The notes beneath the pieces are model-generated. The model was not told where the DNA came from. It saw only the letters and a program-made list of their open reading frames with translations, and ran no database searches. Positions 57,327 through 64,000 of a stretch of 64,000 nt of DNA are shown in pieces. The stretch's first letter is position 1. Every line of letters starts with the position of its first letter. The stretch is from NCBI RefSeq assembly GCF_900101015.1, contig NZ_FNFZ01000001.1, positions 231,335-295,334 of the forward strand, written 5' to 3'. Made by a program: the position numbers and the translations under genes. This DNA is from Sarcina sp. DSM 11001 (GTDB lineage Bacteria > Bacillota > Clostridia > Lachnospirales > Lachnospiraceae).

Positions 57327-58274
57327 ATGGCAATTACAGCTGCACAGGTCAAACAGCTGCGCGAAGTTACCGGCGCAGGTATGATGGACTGCAAGAAGGC
57401 TCTGACAGAGACCAACGGCGACATGGATGCCGCTATCGAGGTCCTTCGCAAAAAGGGTCAGGCTAAGGCAGAGAAAAAGGCAAGCAGGATCGCAGCAGAG
57501 GGCATCTGCCTGATCGCCAGCAACGGTGATCAGGAAGCCGCTGTCGTCGAAGTTAACTCCGAGACAGACTTCGTCGCTCAGAACGAGAAGTTCCGCACCT
57601 ACGTCGCAAAGGTCGCCGATCAGGCCCTGAAGACAGCCTCTGCTGATATCGAAGCTTTCATGGCAGAGCCCTGGATCGATGATGCAGCCAAGTCCGTCAA
57701 GGATGCCCTGGTTGACATGATCGCTGTCATCAGCGAGAAGCTCAGCATCCGCCGCTTCGAGAAGGTCGTTGCCGAGGACGGCTGCGTCGTGACTTATCTG
57801 CACGGCAAAGGCCGCATCGCCGTCATCGTTGACGCCAAGACCGCTGTTGTCAATGACGCTGTCAAAGAGGCGCTGACCAACATTGCCATGCAGGTCGCTG
57901 CCATGAATCCCAAGTATGTCTCCGTGGCAGATGTTCCCGAAGAGTACAAGGAGCACGAGAAAGAGATTCTTCTCGCACAGGCAGTCGAAGAGAACGAGAA
58001 GCTTCCTGAGAACAAGCGTAAGCCTCAGAACATCATCGAGAAGATGCTGATCGGCAGACTTAACAAGGAACTCAAGCAGATCTGCCTGTATGACCAGGTC
58101 TATGTCAAGGCCGAGGACGGCAAGCAGACCGTTGCTCAGTATCTCCAGCAGGTCGGTAAGGAAAACGGCACAGAGATCACTATCCGCCGTTTTGTCCGTT
58201 TCGAGACCGGCGAAGGCATCGAGAAGAAGGTCGAGAATTTCGCAGAAGAGGTTATGGGTCAGATCAAGAGGTAA
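57327..58274 (+). CDS. tsf: Elongation factor Ts
   Basis: EF-Ts is the nucleotide exchange factor for EF-Tu. The N-terminal UBA-like domain (AQVKQLREVTGAGMMDCKKAL) is followed by the TDFVAQNE motif in NSETDFVAQNEKFR, which contacts EF-Tu, and dimerisation subdomains. The C-terminal part contains MLIGRLNKELKQICLYDQ. At 315 residues it is full length. GAGAGG lies upstream of the ATG. Co-transcribed with rpsB and closed by a terminator. Confidence 0.98.
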   Translation: MAITAAQVKQLREVTGAGMMDCKKALTETNGDMDAAIEVLRKKGQAKAEKKASRIAAEGICLIASNGDQEAAVVEVNSETDFVAQNEKFRTYVAKVADQALKTASADIEAFMAEPWIDDAAKSVKDALVDMIAVISEKLSIRRFEKVVAEDGCVVTYLHGKGRIAVIVDAKTAVVNDAVKEALTNIAMQVAAMNPKYVSVADVPEEYKEHEKEILLAQAVEENEKLPENKRKPQNIIEKMLIGRLNKELKQICLYDQVYVKAEDGKQTVAQYLQQVGKENGTEITIRRFVRFETGEGIEKKVENFAEEVMGQIKR

Positions 58275-58310
58275 TACTTCCTCTTTGAATGCGCCGGATT
58301 TTGCAATTAT

Positions 58311-58347
58311 GCGCCTGTATGGTTGTTTTCATACAGGCGCTCTTTTC
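58311..58347 (+). terminator. Terminator after tsf
   Basis: A perfect 11-bp inverted repeat (58311-58321 with 58330-58340), 8-nt loop, followed by TCTTTTC. Confidence 0.88.
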
Positions 58348-58506
58348 ATTTCCTGCCGCAGAAAATGAATTTTTTTCTCTTGCGGACATCTGCTGTGAAC
58401 GAACTGCATCTTGTAACTTTCCCGGCAAAAGGGTATGATGAAAAAAACAATACAGTCAGAATTACAGGCGCTTTTGCGTGGCTTTAACGCATTCAAGACT
58501 CGCTCT

Positions 58507-58585
58507 CGGGTATTGCGCGATGAAGCAAGTTTCTATTTTTGCGCGCGTATCCCACGACTGAAGTCACGGGTATTGCGCGATGAAG
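58507..58585 (+). repeat. Two direct copies of a 19-bp repeat, 60 bp apart
   Basis: CGGGTATTGCGCGATGAAG occurs at 58507-58525 and again at 58567-58585. The second copy is preceded by a partial palindrome, CCCACGACTGAAGTCACGGG. The rest of this ~350-nt gap holds no gene. Confidence 0.85.
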
Positions 58586-58623
58586 AATAAACCGAGTTCT
58601 AACATGTTTTTTGCAGGAGATTT

Positions 58624-59496
58624 ATGAAGATCAGAAGAATTAATGAAAATACGATCAGCTGTATCATCTCCCCGGAAGATCTGCGGGCAAACGGGTTCAG
58701 GATCGACGATTTTTTTGAAAAGAAAAAAGAAGCGGTCGATTTTATCCGTTCGACAGTCATTCAGGCAGCAATCTCGGAGAATTTTGATCTCCAGGGAGAG
58801 TTTACGACCATGCGCGTCTCTGTTTTGCCGGATCATTCCCTGAGTCTTTTGATCACAAGGGAGGACTCTAAAGAGGGCGCAATTAATGAGGTGCGCCGGA
58901 TCGCGAAAAACATCTTCGAATCGATCGCCGCGAAAGCAGCTGAGGAGTCTGCCGGAAAGACCGACGGGCAGGATGCCCAGGACAGCCTGATCGGCTCGAT
59001 TCTTTCTTCAGAAAAGCATCCGGAGAAGGAAGCGAAGACTGATGGAGAAGACCGGGATAAAACCGCCGGTAAAAAGCCGGAATCCTATATGTTCTCATTT
59101 TATACCATCCGGGATGCAATGGACTGCTGCAGGGTATTTGCCAATGCCGGACCGGTCAGCTCGTCGCTCTATTACCTGAAGGAGGACGATGTCTATTTCC
59201 TGATCCTTCGTCGGACCGACCGCACACCTGAAGGTCTGGAGAGATGGATCCTTTCGGCAAATGAGTTTGGAGAACTTGTGACCTCGGAGGAGCAGCATAT
59301 CTCCTTTGTCACTGAGCATGGGATCTGTATTGAAAAAGACAAGGCCATTGAAGTGTTCATGGAGGTTATGCCGGGCGGGAAGATTCCCAGGATCCGCAGA
59401 AAACCTTCTGCCAAAAGCAGTCCTGCAACAGAGGAGCCGGGTGAGGATGTCTCTTCTGCCTCTTCAGGGCCTGCATCGGAGGCGGCTGCCCAATGA
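58624..59496 (+). CDS. mecA: MecA-like adaptor protein
   Basis: Adaptor of the MecA family, which feeds substrates to the ClpC AAA protease. The N-terminal substrate-binding part starts MKIRRINENTISCIISPEDL, and the C-terminal ClpC-binding part has YTIRDAMDCCRVFANAGPVSSSLYYLKEDDVYFL. Between them (~95-160) is an acidic/Lys-rich linker longer than in Bacillus MecA, and a Ser/Ala tail follows. At 290 residues it is longer than the usual ~220-250 for these reasons. It overlaps the next gene by four bases (ATGA). The target set (competence, sporulation or other) cannot be told. Confidence 0.82.
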   Translation: MKIRRINENTISCIISPEDLRANGFRIDDFFEKKKEAVDFIRSTVIQAAISENFDLQGEFTTMRVSVLPDHSLSLLITREDSKEGAINEVRRIAKNIFESIAAKAAEESAGKTDGQDAQDSLIGSILSSEKHPEKEAKTDGEDRDKTAGKKPESYMFSFYTIRDAMDCCRVFANAGPVSSSLYYLKEDDVYFLILRRTDRTPEGLERWILSANEFGELVTSEEQHISFVTEHGICIEKDKAIEVFMEVMPGGKIPRIRRKPSAKSSPATEEPGEDVSSASSGPASEAAAQ

Positions 59497-60197
59497 GACT
59501 GAACCAGTATATCGCGTCCTGCGGGATCTGCTCCCGCAGGGAGGCGGACCGCCTGATCCAGGCCGGAGAGGTTCTGGTGAACGGGGTCCCGGCTGTCCCC
59601 GGTATGCAGATCGGGGGAAAAGAGACTGTCAGTGTGCGGGGAAAGGTGATCAGGCCTGCCCGGGAGCCGGTGGTCGTTGCCTGGTATAAGCCAGTGGGCG
59701 TGACCTGCACCGAGAGGGATCCTCACGCCGAGAGGACCATCCAGGATGCCTTCCGCTATCCGGTCAGGCTCACCTATGCGGGAAGGCTCGACAGGGATTC
59801 GGAGGGGCTTCTCATCATGACCAATGACGGGAAGCTGATCGATGCCATGATGCGGGCCGCTAACGGCCATGAAAAAGAATACTACGTCCGCGTGCGCAGC
59901 AGGATCTCTGACGGGGACCTGCACAGACTTGCCTCCGGCATGTATTTAAAAGAGATTGGAAGAAAGACAAAGCCCTGCACGGTAAAACGGCTGGGCGACA
60001 GGACGTTCAGTATCGTGCTCACTGAGGGTATGAACCGGCAGATCCGCAGAATGTGCGCCGTCCTGGGGCATGAGATCCGGTTCCTCAAAAGGGTACGTGT
60101 CCTTAACGTCGAGCTCGGCGCTATGAAGCCGGGACAGCAGCGCAGGATCACCGGGAAAGAGCTGGAGCAGCTGTACAGCCTTGCTTTCCCTTCATGA
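59493..60197 (+). CDS. rRNA pseudouridine synthase, RsuA/RluB/RluF family
   Basis: Pseudouridine synthase modifying rRNA. An S4 RNA-binding domain (MRLNQYIASCGICSRREADRL, 1-55) is followed by the catalytic domain with GRLDRDSEGLLIMTNDG; the Asp in GRLDRDS is the nucleophile. NRQIRRMCAVLGHE is the later conserved block. The exact target (RluB, RluF or RsuA type) cannot be fixed by eye; NRQIRRMC leans to the RluF side. It overlaps the MecA-like gene by four bases, so both are translated together; ligA follows 84 nt later. Confidence 0.9.
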   Translation: MRLNQYIASCGICSRREADRLIQAGEVLVNGVPAVPGMQIGGKETVSVRGKVIRPAREPVVVAWYKPVGVTCTERDPHAERTIQDAFRYPVRLTYAGRLDRDSEGLLIMTNDGKLIDAMMRAANGHEKEYYVRVRSRISDGDLHRLASGMYLKEIGRKTKPCTVKRLGDRTFSIVLTEGMNRQIRRMCAVLGHEIRFLKRVRVLNVELGAMKPGQQRRITGKELEQLYSLAFPS

Positions 60198-60281
60198 CCG
60201 GTATGATCTGCATGATCTGCATTGCGGAAGGACCTTCGATAGTCATATCTGCAGGCACCAGAATCAATTGAGGAGAAGAAG

Positions 60282-62423
60282 ATGGGGGGAGACAGGAAGG
60301 AACTCTCTGCTGAGACCAGAAGCCGTATGGAATACCTCGCGGGACTTTTGAACGAAGCTTCAGAGGCTTACTATGCCCGCGATACGGAGATCATGTCCAA
60401 CCTGGAATATGACCGCTATTATGATGAACTCCAGGCTCTGGAAAAGGAGAGCGGCTTCGTGCTGTCCGGCTCTCCCACACTCCGCGTCGGTTATGCTGCC
60501 GTGGATGAGCTTCCCCGCGTGCGTCACGAACAGCCCATGTTGTCTCTCGACAAGACTAAATCCAGGGAGGCCCTGGCACAGTGGCTGGGAGACCAGACAG
60601 GCCTTCTGTCCTGGAAGCTTGACGGCCTTACGGTCGTACTTACCTATGAGGGAGGAAAGCTTGCCCGCGCGGTGACCCGGGGCAACGGGGAGATCGGCGA
60701 GGAGATCACCGCCAACGCGGCCGCTTTCCGCAATCTCCCGGCAGTGATCCCTTTCAAGGGAAAGCTGACGCTTCGGGGAGAGGCGGTCATCCGCTATTCG
60801 GATTTTGCCGTGATCAATGAAGAAATTGCCGCGGAGGCTGCCGCAAAGGGAACCCTGGAGGACGTCAGGTACAAAAATCCCCGCAATCTCTGCAGCGGCT
60901 CCGTCCGGCAGCTGGACAGCTCTGTCACAGCGAAACGCCGGGTGCGGTTCTATGCCTTCACCCTGGTGGAGGCTTCTGTGGTTTCATCTTTCGGGCAGTC
61001 TGTTCCGGACTTTCACAATTCCCGTCTGGAGCAGCTCAGGTTCCTGCAGGACCAGGGCTTTGAAACGGTGGAGACGTCTGTTGTGACCGGAGAGACCGTA
61101 GCTGATCAGGTCGATCTTTTTGAACAAAAGATTGCGGGATTTGATATTCCGTCGGACGGCCTGGTCCTTTTGATGGATGACATCGCCTATGGGGATTCTC
61201 TGGGCAGGACAGCTAAGTTCCCCCGCAACGCCATTGCCTTTAAATGGGCGGACGAGCAGCAGGAGACTACTCTGAAAGAAGTGGAGTGGAGCGCCAGCCG
61301 CACAGGCCTGATCAATCCCGTTGCCATTTTCGAGCCCGTGGAACTGGAGGGAACGACCGTAAAGAGGGCTTCCGTCCACAATGTCAGCATTGTGCGTGCC
61401 CTGCAGCTGGGGATCGGCGACAGGCTGACCGTCTACAAGGCCAACATGATCATTCCCCAGATCGCGGAGAATCTGACCAGGTCCGGGACCCTGGAGATCC
61501 CGGAGGTCTGTCCGGTGTGCGGGGGAAAAACGGAGATCCGCCGGGAGATCGATACAGAGGTCCTTGTATGTACGAATCCGGAATGTCCAGCCAAAAAGAT
61601 CAAGGCCTTTACCCTTTTCGCCAGCCGCAGCGCCATGAATATCGAAGGTCTGTCCGAGATGACCCTGGAAAAATTCATCGCTGAAGGCTTTATCCATGAA
61701 TTTGCGGATATCTACCATCTGGATCAGCACCGGGATGCCATCGTGGATATGGAAGGCTTTGGGGAAAAATCCTATACCCGCCTGATCGAGAGCGTGGAGC
61801 GGTCGCGGCAGACCACCCTTCCCAGGCTTGTCTATGCCCTCGGCATAGCCGGCATAGGCGCGGCCAATGCCCGGATCCTCTGTAATCATTTTGGAGAGGA
61901 CCTGGATGCTATGGCAGCTGCCTCCGCGGAGGAGATCGGACAGGCGGAGGGGATAGGCCCCGTGCTGGCCGCCGCGGTCTCAGAGTGGTTTGCCTCTGAA
62001 AAGAACAGGTCTGTCCTGGAACATCTCCTGAAGGAAGTGCATCCTGTCCACAGGGCATCGACCCGTCCCTCCCGTCAGGCAGAAGCTTCGGAAGGCGGAC
62101 TGACTGCCGCCGGCCCCGGCGAAGGCGGGACAGGGGGACTGTCTTCAGAGGATCAGGAAGGCAGCACGGAAACCGGGCCCGACCCCATTGAGGGAAAGAC
62201 CTTCGTCGTAACTGGAAAAGTATTTCACTTCTCCAACCGGGATGAACTCAAGGAATTCATCGCCGACCGGGGCGGAAAGGTCACGGGCAGTGTCTCCGCG
62301 AAGACAGATTATCTGATCAACAACGATGTCACTTCGACATCCTCCAAAAATAAAAAAGCCGCCCAGCTGGGGATTCCGATCCTTTCCGAAGAGGATTTCC
62401 TCAAGCTTGCCGGCGAGGCATGA
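60282..62423 (+). CDS. ligA: NAD-dependent DNA ligase
   Basis: LigA seals nicks in replication and repair using NAD. Domain Ia (YDRYYDELQALEKES), the adenylation domain with the KxDG lysine in SWKLDGLTVVL, and VTRGNGEIGEEITANA are present. OB fold, the four-Cys zinc finger (CPVCGG...CTNPEC), helix-hairpin-helix repeats and a C-terminal BRCT domain (KTFVVTGKVFHFSNRDEL) follow. Compared with usual LigA, the KxDG surroundings are divergent and a Gly/Ser/Glu-rich linker (~595-640) separates HhH and BRCT, giving 713 residues. AGGAGA lies ~6 nt before the ATG. If a canonical ligA exists elsewhere, this could be a second ligase. Confidence 0.92.
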   Translation: MGGDRKELSAETRSRMEYLAGLLNEASEAYYARDTEIMSNLEYDRYYDELQALEKESGFVLSGSPTLRVGYAAVDELPRVRHEQPMLSLDKTKSREALAQWLGDQTGLLSWKLDGLTVVLTYEGGKLARAVTRGNGEIGEEITANAAAFRNLPAVIPFKGKLTLRGEAVIRYSDFAVINEEIAAEAAAKGTLEDVRYKNPRNLCSGSVRQLDSSVTAKRRVRFYAFTLVEASVVSSFGQSVPDFHNSRLEQLRFLQDQGFETVETSVVTGETVADQVDLFEQKIAGFDIPSDGLVLLMDDIAYGDSLGRTAKFPRNAIAFKWADEQQETTLKEVEWSASRTGLINPVAIFEPVELEGTTVKRASVHNVSIVRALQLGIGDRLTVYKANMIIPQIAENLTRSGTLEIPEVCPVCGGKTEIRREIDTEVLVCTNPECPAKKIKAFTLFASRSAMNIEGLSEMTLEKFIAEGFIHEFADIYHLDQHRDAIVDMEGFGEKSYTRLIESVERSRQTTLPRLVYALGIAGIGAANARILCNHFGEDLDAMAAASAEEIGQAEGIGPVLAAAVSEWFASEKNRSVLEHLLKEVHPVHRASTRPSRQAEASEGGLTAAGPGEGGTGGLSSEDQEGSTETGPDPIEGKTFVVTGKVFHFSNRDELKEFIADRGGKVTGSVSAKTDYLINNDVTSTSSKNKKAAQLGIPILSEEDFLKLAGEA

Positions 62424-62638
62424 CTTAAACGTAACAGACTTGTTTTTCCAGGCCTTTTTTATAAAGTTATAAAGTTTTGTAAAAACAGTAACGAATACTT
62501 TTTTACGATCAGAAAACGGATGGTTCTGAAACAAGTAAGCAGAAGTATTTTTAAGGAAAAACAAAAATCAGACATCAGACAGCAAACAGCGCCTTTTCCT
62601 GCCTGCAAAGCTGTGGAAAAGTGGAAAAGAGGAAACTA

Positions 62639-63586
62639 ATGCCCATCAGGATTCAGAACAACATACCGGTCAAGGAGATACTGGAGAGAGAAAATCTGTT
62701 TGTCATTGACGAGAAACGAGCCATTGATCAGGACATCCGTCCGCTCGAGATCTGCATCTACAACCTTATGCCGACCAAAGAGGAGACAGAGCTCCAGCTC
62801 CTGCGAATGCTTTCCAATACCCCGCTTCAGCTCAATATCACTTTTATGAGGACAAGCATGCACCGCTCGGTCAATGTTGCAGCCTCTCACCTGATGCAGT
62901 TTTATTATACTTTCGAGGAACTCAGGGATAGCCATTTTGACGGGCTGATCATCACCGGAGCTCCTGTGGAGAAAATGGAATACGAGGAGGTCGATTACTG
63001 GCCGGAGCTCTGCAGTGTTTTTGAATGGAGCAAATCCCACGTGACGAGTACCTTCCACATCTGCTGGGGGGCGCAGGCCGGCCTCTATTACCACTATGGC
63101 CTGCCCAAGCGTCTTCTGGACAAAAAACTCTTCGGCGTATATTCCCACAAAGTCCGTCACCGCAAGGAACCCATTGTCCGCGGTTTTGATGACTATTTCC
63201 TGATCCCCCACAGCCGCTACACAGAGGTTCCCGCCAAGGCGATCCACGCCTGCAAAGAGCTCCGGATCCTTGCGGAATCCGAAGAAGCGGGCATCCTTCT
63301 GTGCATGTCCAGAGATGGGCGAAGGTTTTTTATTATGGGACATCCGGAATACGACCGCAATACCCTCAGGGATGAGTACAACAGGGACGTCCGCAAGGGT
63401 CTGCCCATAGAGGTCCCCAAGAATTATTTCCCTGATGATGATCCCACGCAGCGTCCCCTGCTGCAGTGGCGGTCTCACAGCAATAACCTTTACTGCAACT
63501 GGATCAATTATTATGTCTACCAGGCGACTCCTTACGACCTCAACGAGATCTCTGAAAAGAACTGGGAGTGGAAGCCCAAAGAATAG
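62639..63586 (+). CDS. metA: MetA-type homoserine O-acetyltransferase
   Basis: MetA acylates homoserine at the start of methionine synthesis. With ATG 62639 (GAGG ~6 nt upstream, preferred over ATG 62621) numbering matches the family exactly: catalytic Cys142 in TFHICWGAQAG, His235 and Glu237 in GHPEYD. Residue 111 is Glu (GAPVE); published work on MetA links Glu111 to acetyl-CoA and Gly111 to succinyl-CoA, so acetyl transfer is predicted despite the common succinyltransferase label. Length 315 is normal. The ~215-nt upstream gap shows no SAM riboswitch. Confidence 0.95.
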   Translation: MPIRIQNNIPVKEILERENLFVIDEKRAIDQDIRPLEICIYNLMPTKEETELQLLRMLSNTPLQLNITFMRTSMHRSVNVAASHLMQFYYTFEELRDSHFDGLIITGAPVEKMEYEEVDYWPELCSVFEWSKSHVTSTFHICWGAQAGLYYHYGLPKRLLDKKLFGVYSHKVRHRKEPIVRGFDDYFLIPHSRYTEVPAKAIHACKELRILAESEEAGILLCMSRDGRRFFIMGHPEYDRNTLRDEYNRDVRKGLPIEVPKNYFPDDDPTQRPLLQWRSHSNNLYCNWINYYVYQATPYDLNEISEKNWEWKPKE

Positions 63587-63743
63587 ACAGCTGAAGAATA
63601 AACAACTGAAAAACAAACAGACAGAGGCCGGCAGGGATTCCTTTTTTCTCTGTACTTCTGCCTGCAACGTGGTCAAACGAGCGTCAAATTAGGGAAATTT
63701 CACACTGAAGCCTGAAAATGGGTACAAAGAACCAGGCGTATCT

Positions 63744-63765
63744 GCGATTTTTCTTTAAAAATCGC
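63744..63765. repeat. Hairpin GCGATTTTT/AAAAATCGC
   Basis: A perfect 9-bp stem (63744-63752 with 63757-63765) with a CTTT loop. A second stem, GTAATCA/TGATTAC, lies at 63787-63807. Neither has a T-run after it. Confidence 0.6.
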
Positions 63766-63877
63766 CAATACATCTCTTTTGAAAGCGTAATCAACCGGAG
63801 TGATTACCAGTTTCCAGGTACAGCAGGAGAAGAGCCGGTGCACCTTTGAGGCTCTGCATGCAAATTCAGCAGACGAG

Positions 63878-63924
63878 TGTGCCAAAAATAAGTGGTGTGC
63901 CAAAAATCAATGATTTTTGGCACA
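63878..63924. repeat. TGTGCCAAAAAT element: two direct copies and one inverted
   Basis: TGTGCCAAAAATA at 63878-63890, then TGTGCCAAAAATCA at 63896-63909 facing a perfect inverted copy at 63911-63924 with one base between. It may be an operator, a mobile-element end or a downstream hairpin for a minus-strand gene. Confidence 0.65.
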
Positions 63925-63936
63925 ATGGATTGGTAA

Positions 63937-63999
63937 TTAAATCCACTTGCTGAAAGGGGTCTCCGGGTCAAGGTTCAGCTGAGCGATCTGACTCCATCT
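63937..63999 (-). CDS. Possible C-terminal end of a minus-strand gene running off the window
   Basis: On the minus strand the frame entering at 63999 reads RWSQIAQLNLDPETPFSKWI and stops at TAA (63939-63937). The composition looks like a genuine protein end (Pro/Asp/Trp-rich, no rare residues) rather than a random frame, but 20 codons are too few to identify a family. The inverted TGTGCC repeat lies just downstream. A search with the following contig sequence would settle it. Confidence 0.3.
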   Translation of the reverse strand, partial: RWSQIAQLNLDPETPFSKWI

Positions 64000-64000
64000 G

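Noticed and set aside
62424..62638. SAM riboswitch before metA
   Set aside because: The conserved SAM-I core sequences and a terminator/antiterminator pair are not seen; the gap is AT-rich with no such layout.
63700..63903. 67-codon minus-strand frame at the right edge
   Set aside because: It spans the hairpins and TGTGCC repeats, lacks a ribosome binding site and has a composition typical of a repeat element rather than a gene.

Overview
The window looks like a chromosomal segment of a Lachnospiraceae-type Clostridia (Firmicutes), GC roughly in the low-to-mid 50s by eye. Supporting signs are Firmicutes regulators and enzymes (CodY, a MecA-type adaptor, HemZ, type III pantothenate kinase, pyruvate phosphate dikinase), a CIRCE operator before groESL, AGGAGG-type ribosome binding sites, several TTG/GTG starts and SigA-like promoters. 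The assignment rests on gene content and motif memory, not on a database search. No rRNA, tRNA, CRISPR array or intact insertion sequence was recognised.

Layout. 1-0.8 kb: 3' part of gpmI. 1.1-9.5 kb: a transport operon with two sugar-type ABC permeases, a HlyD-like adaptor, a MacB/FtsX-like periplasmic-core protein and a very large solute-binding lipoprotein, without an ATPase gene. 9.7-13.3 kb: lepA, hemW and a small unknown. 13.4-16.3 kb: a hairpin-rich spacer and an AmmeMemoRadiSam pair (radical SAM protein plus a MEMO1-AMMECR1 fusion). 16.4-19.9 kb: coaBC, coaX and a P1/DmpA-family peptidase. 20.1-25.1 kb, minus strand: CotH-like kinase, coiled-coil membrane protein, FRG-domain protein and P-loop ATPase. 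25.5-30.8 kb, plus strand: a promoter driving four tightly ordered genes (SF2 helicase, unknown coiled-coil protein, two BrxD/DUF2791-like ATPases). 31-39 kb: rpmE, DUF1385 membrane protein, prmC-prfA, ppx-like and ppk1. 39.1-42.2 kb: ABC-F ATPase (minus) and a glycerophosphodiesterase. 42.3-45 kb: ppdK. 45.2-48.1 kb: a small unknown (minus) and groES-groEL. 48.5-56.1 kb: relA/spoT homologue, MBL hydrolase, hemZ, topA, codY. 56.4-58.3 kb: rpsB-tsf. 58.6-63.6 kb: mecA-like, pseudouridine synthase, ligA, metA. The right edge holds hairpins and possibly the tail of a minus-strand gene.

The best candidate for an undescribed system is at 23.2-30.8 kb. A minus-strand ATPase-FRG pair and a plus-strand helicase/unknown/ATPase/ATPase operon diverge from one 0.6 kb control region, and the block is bounded by housekeeping genes. 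BrxD-like ATPases and SSL2-like helicases occur in BREX-type phage defence, but no methyltransferase, PglZ, BrxC or TerB gene is visible here. Function is inferred from context only.

A second theme is repeat expansion. Short tandem repeats lie just after several genes (seven copies of a 15-bp Met-Ser-Glu-stop unit after coaBC, 16-bp and 12-13-bp arrays around the ppdK terminator), and low-complexity, sometimes tandemly repeated insertions interrupt conserved enzymes (AmrS, PrmC, Ppk1, DUF1385 protein, LigA, MecA-like).
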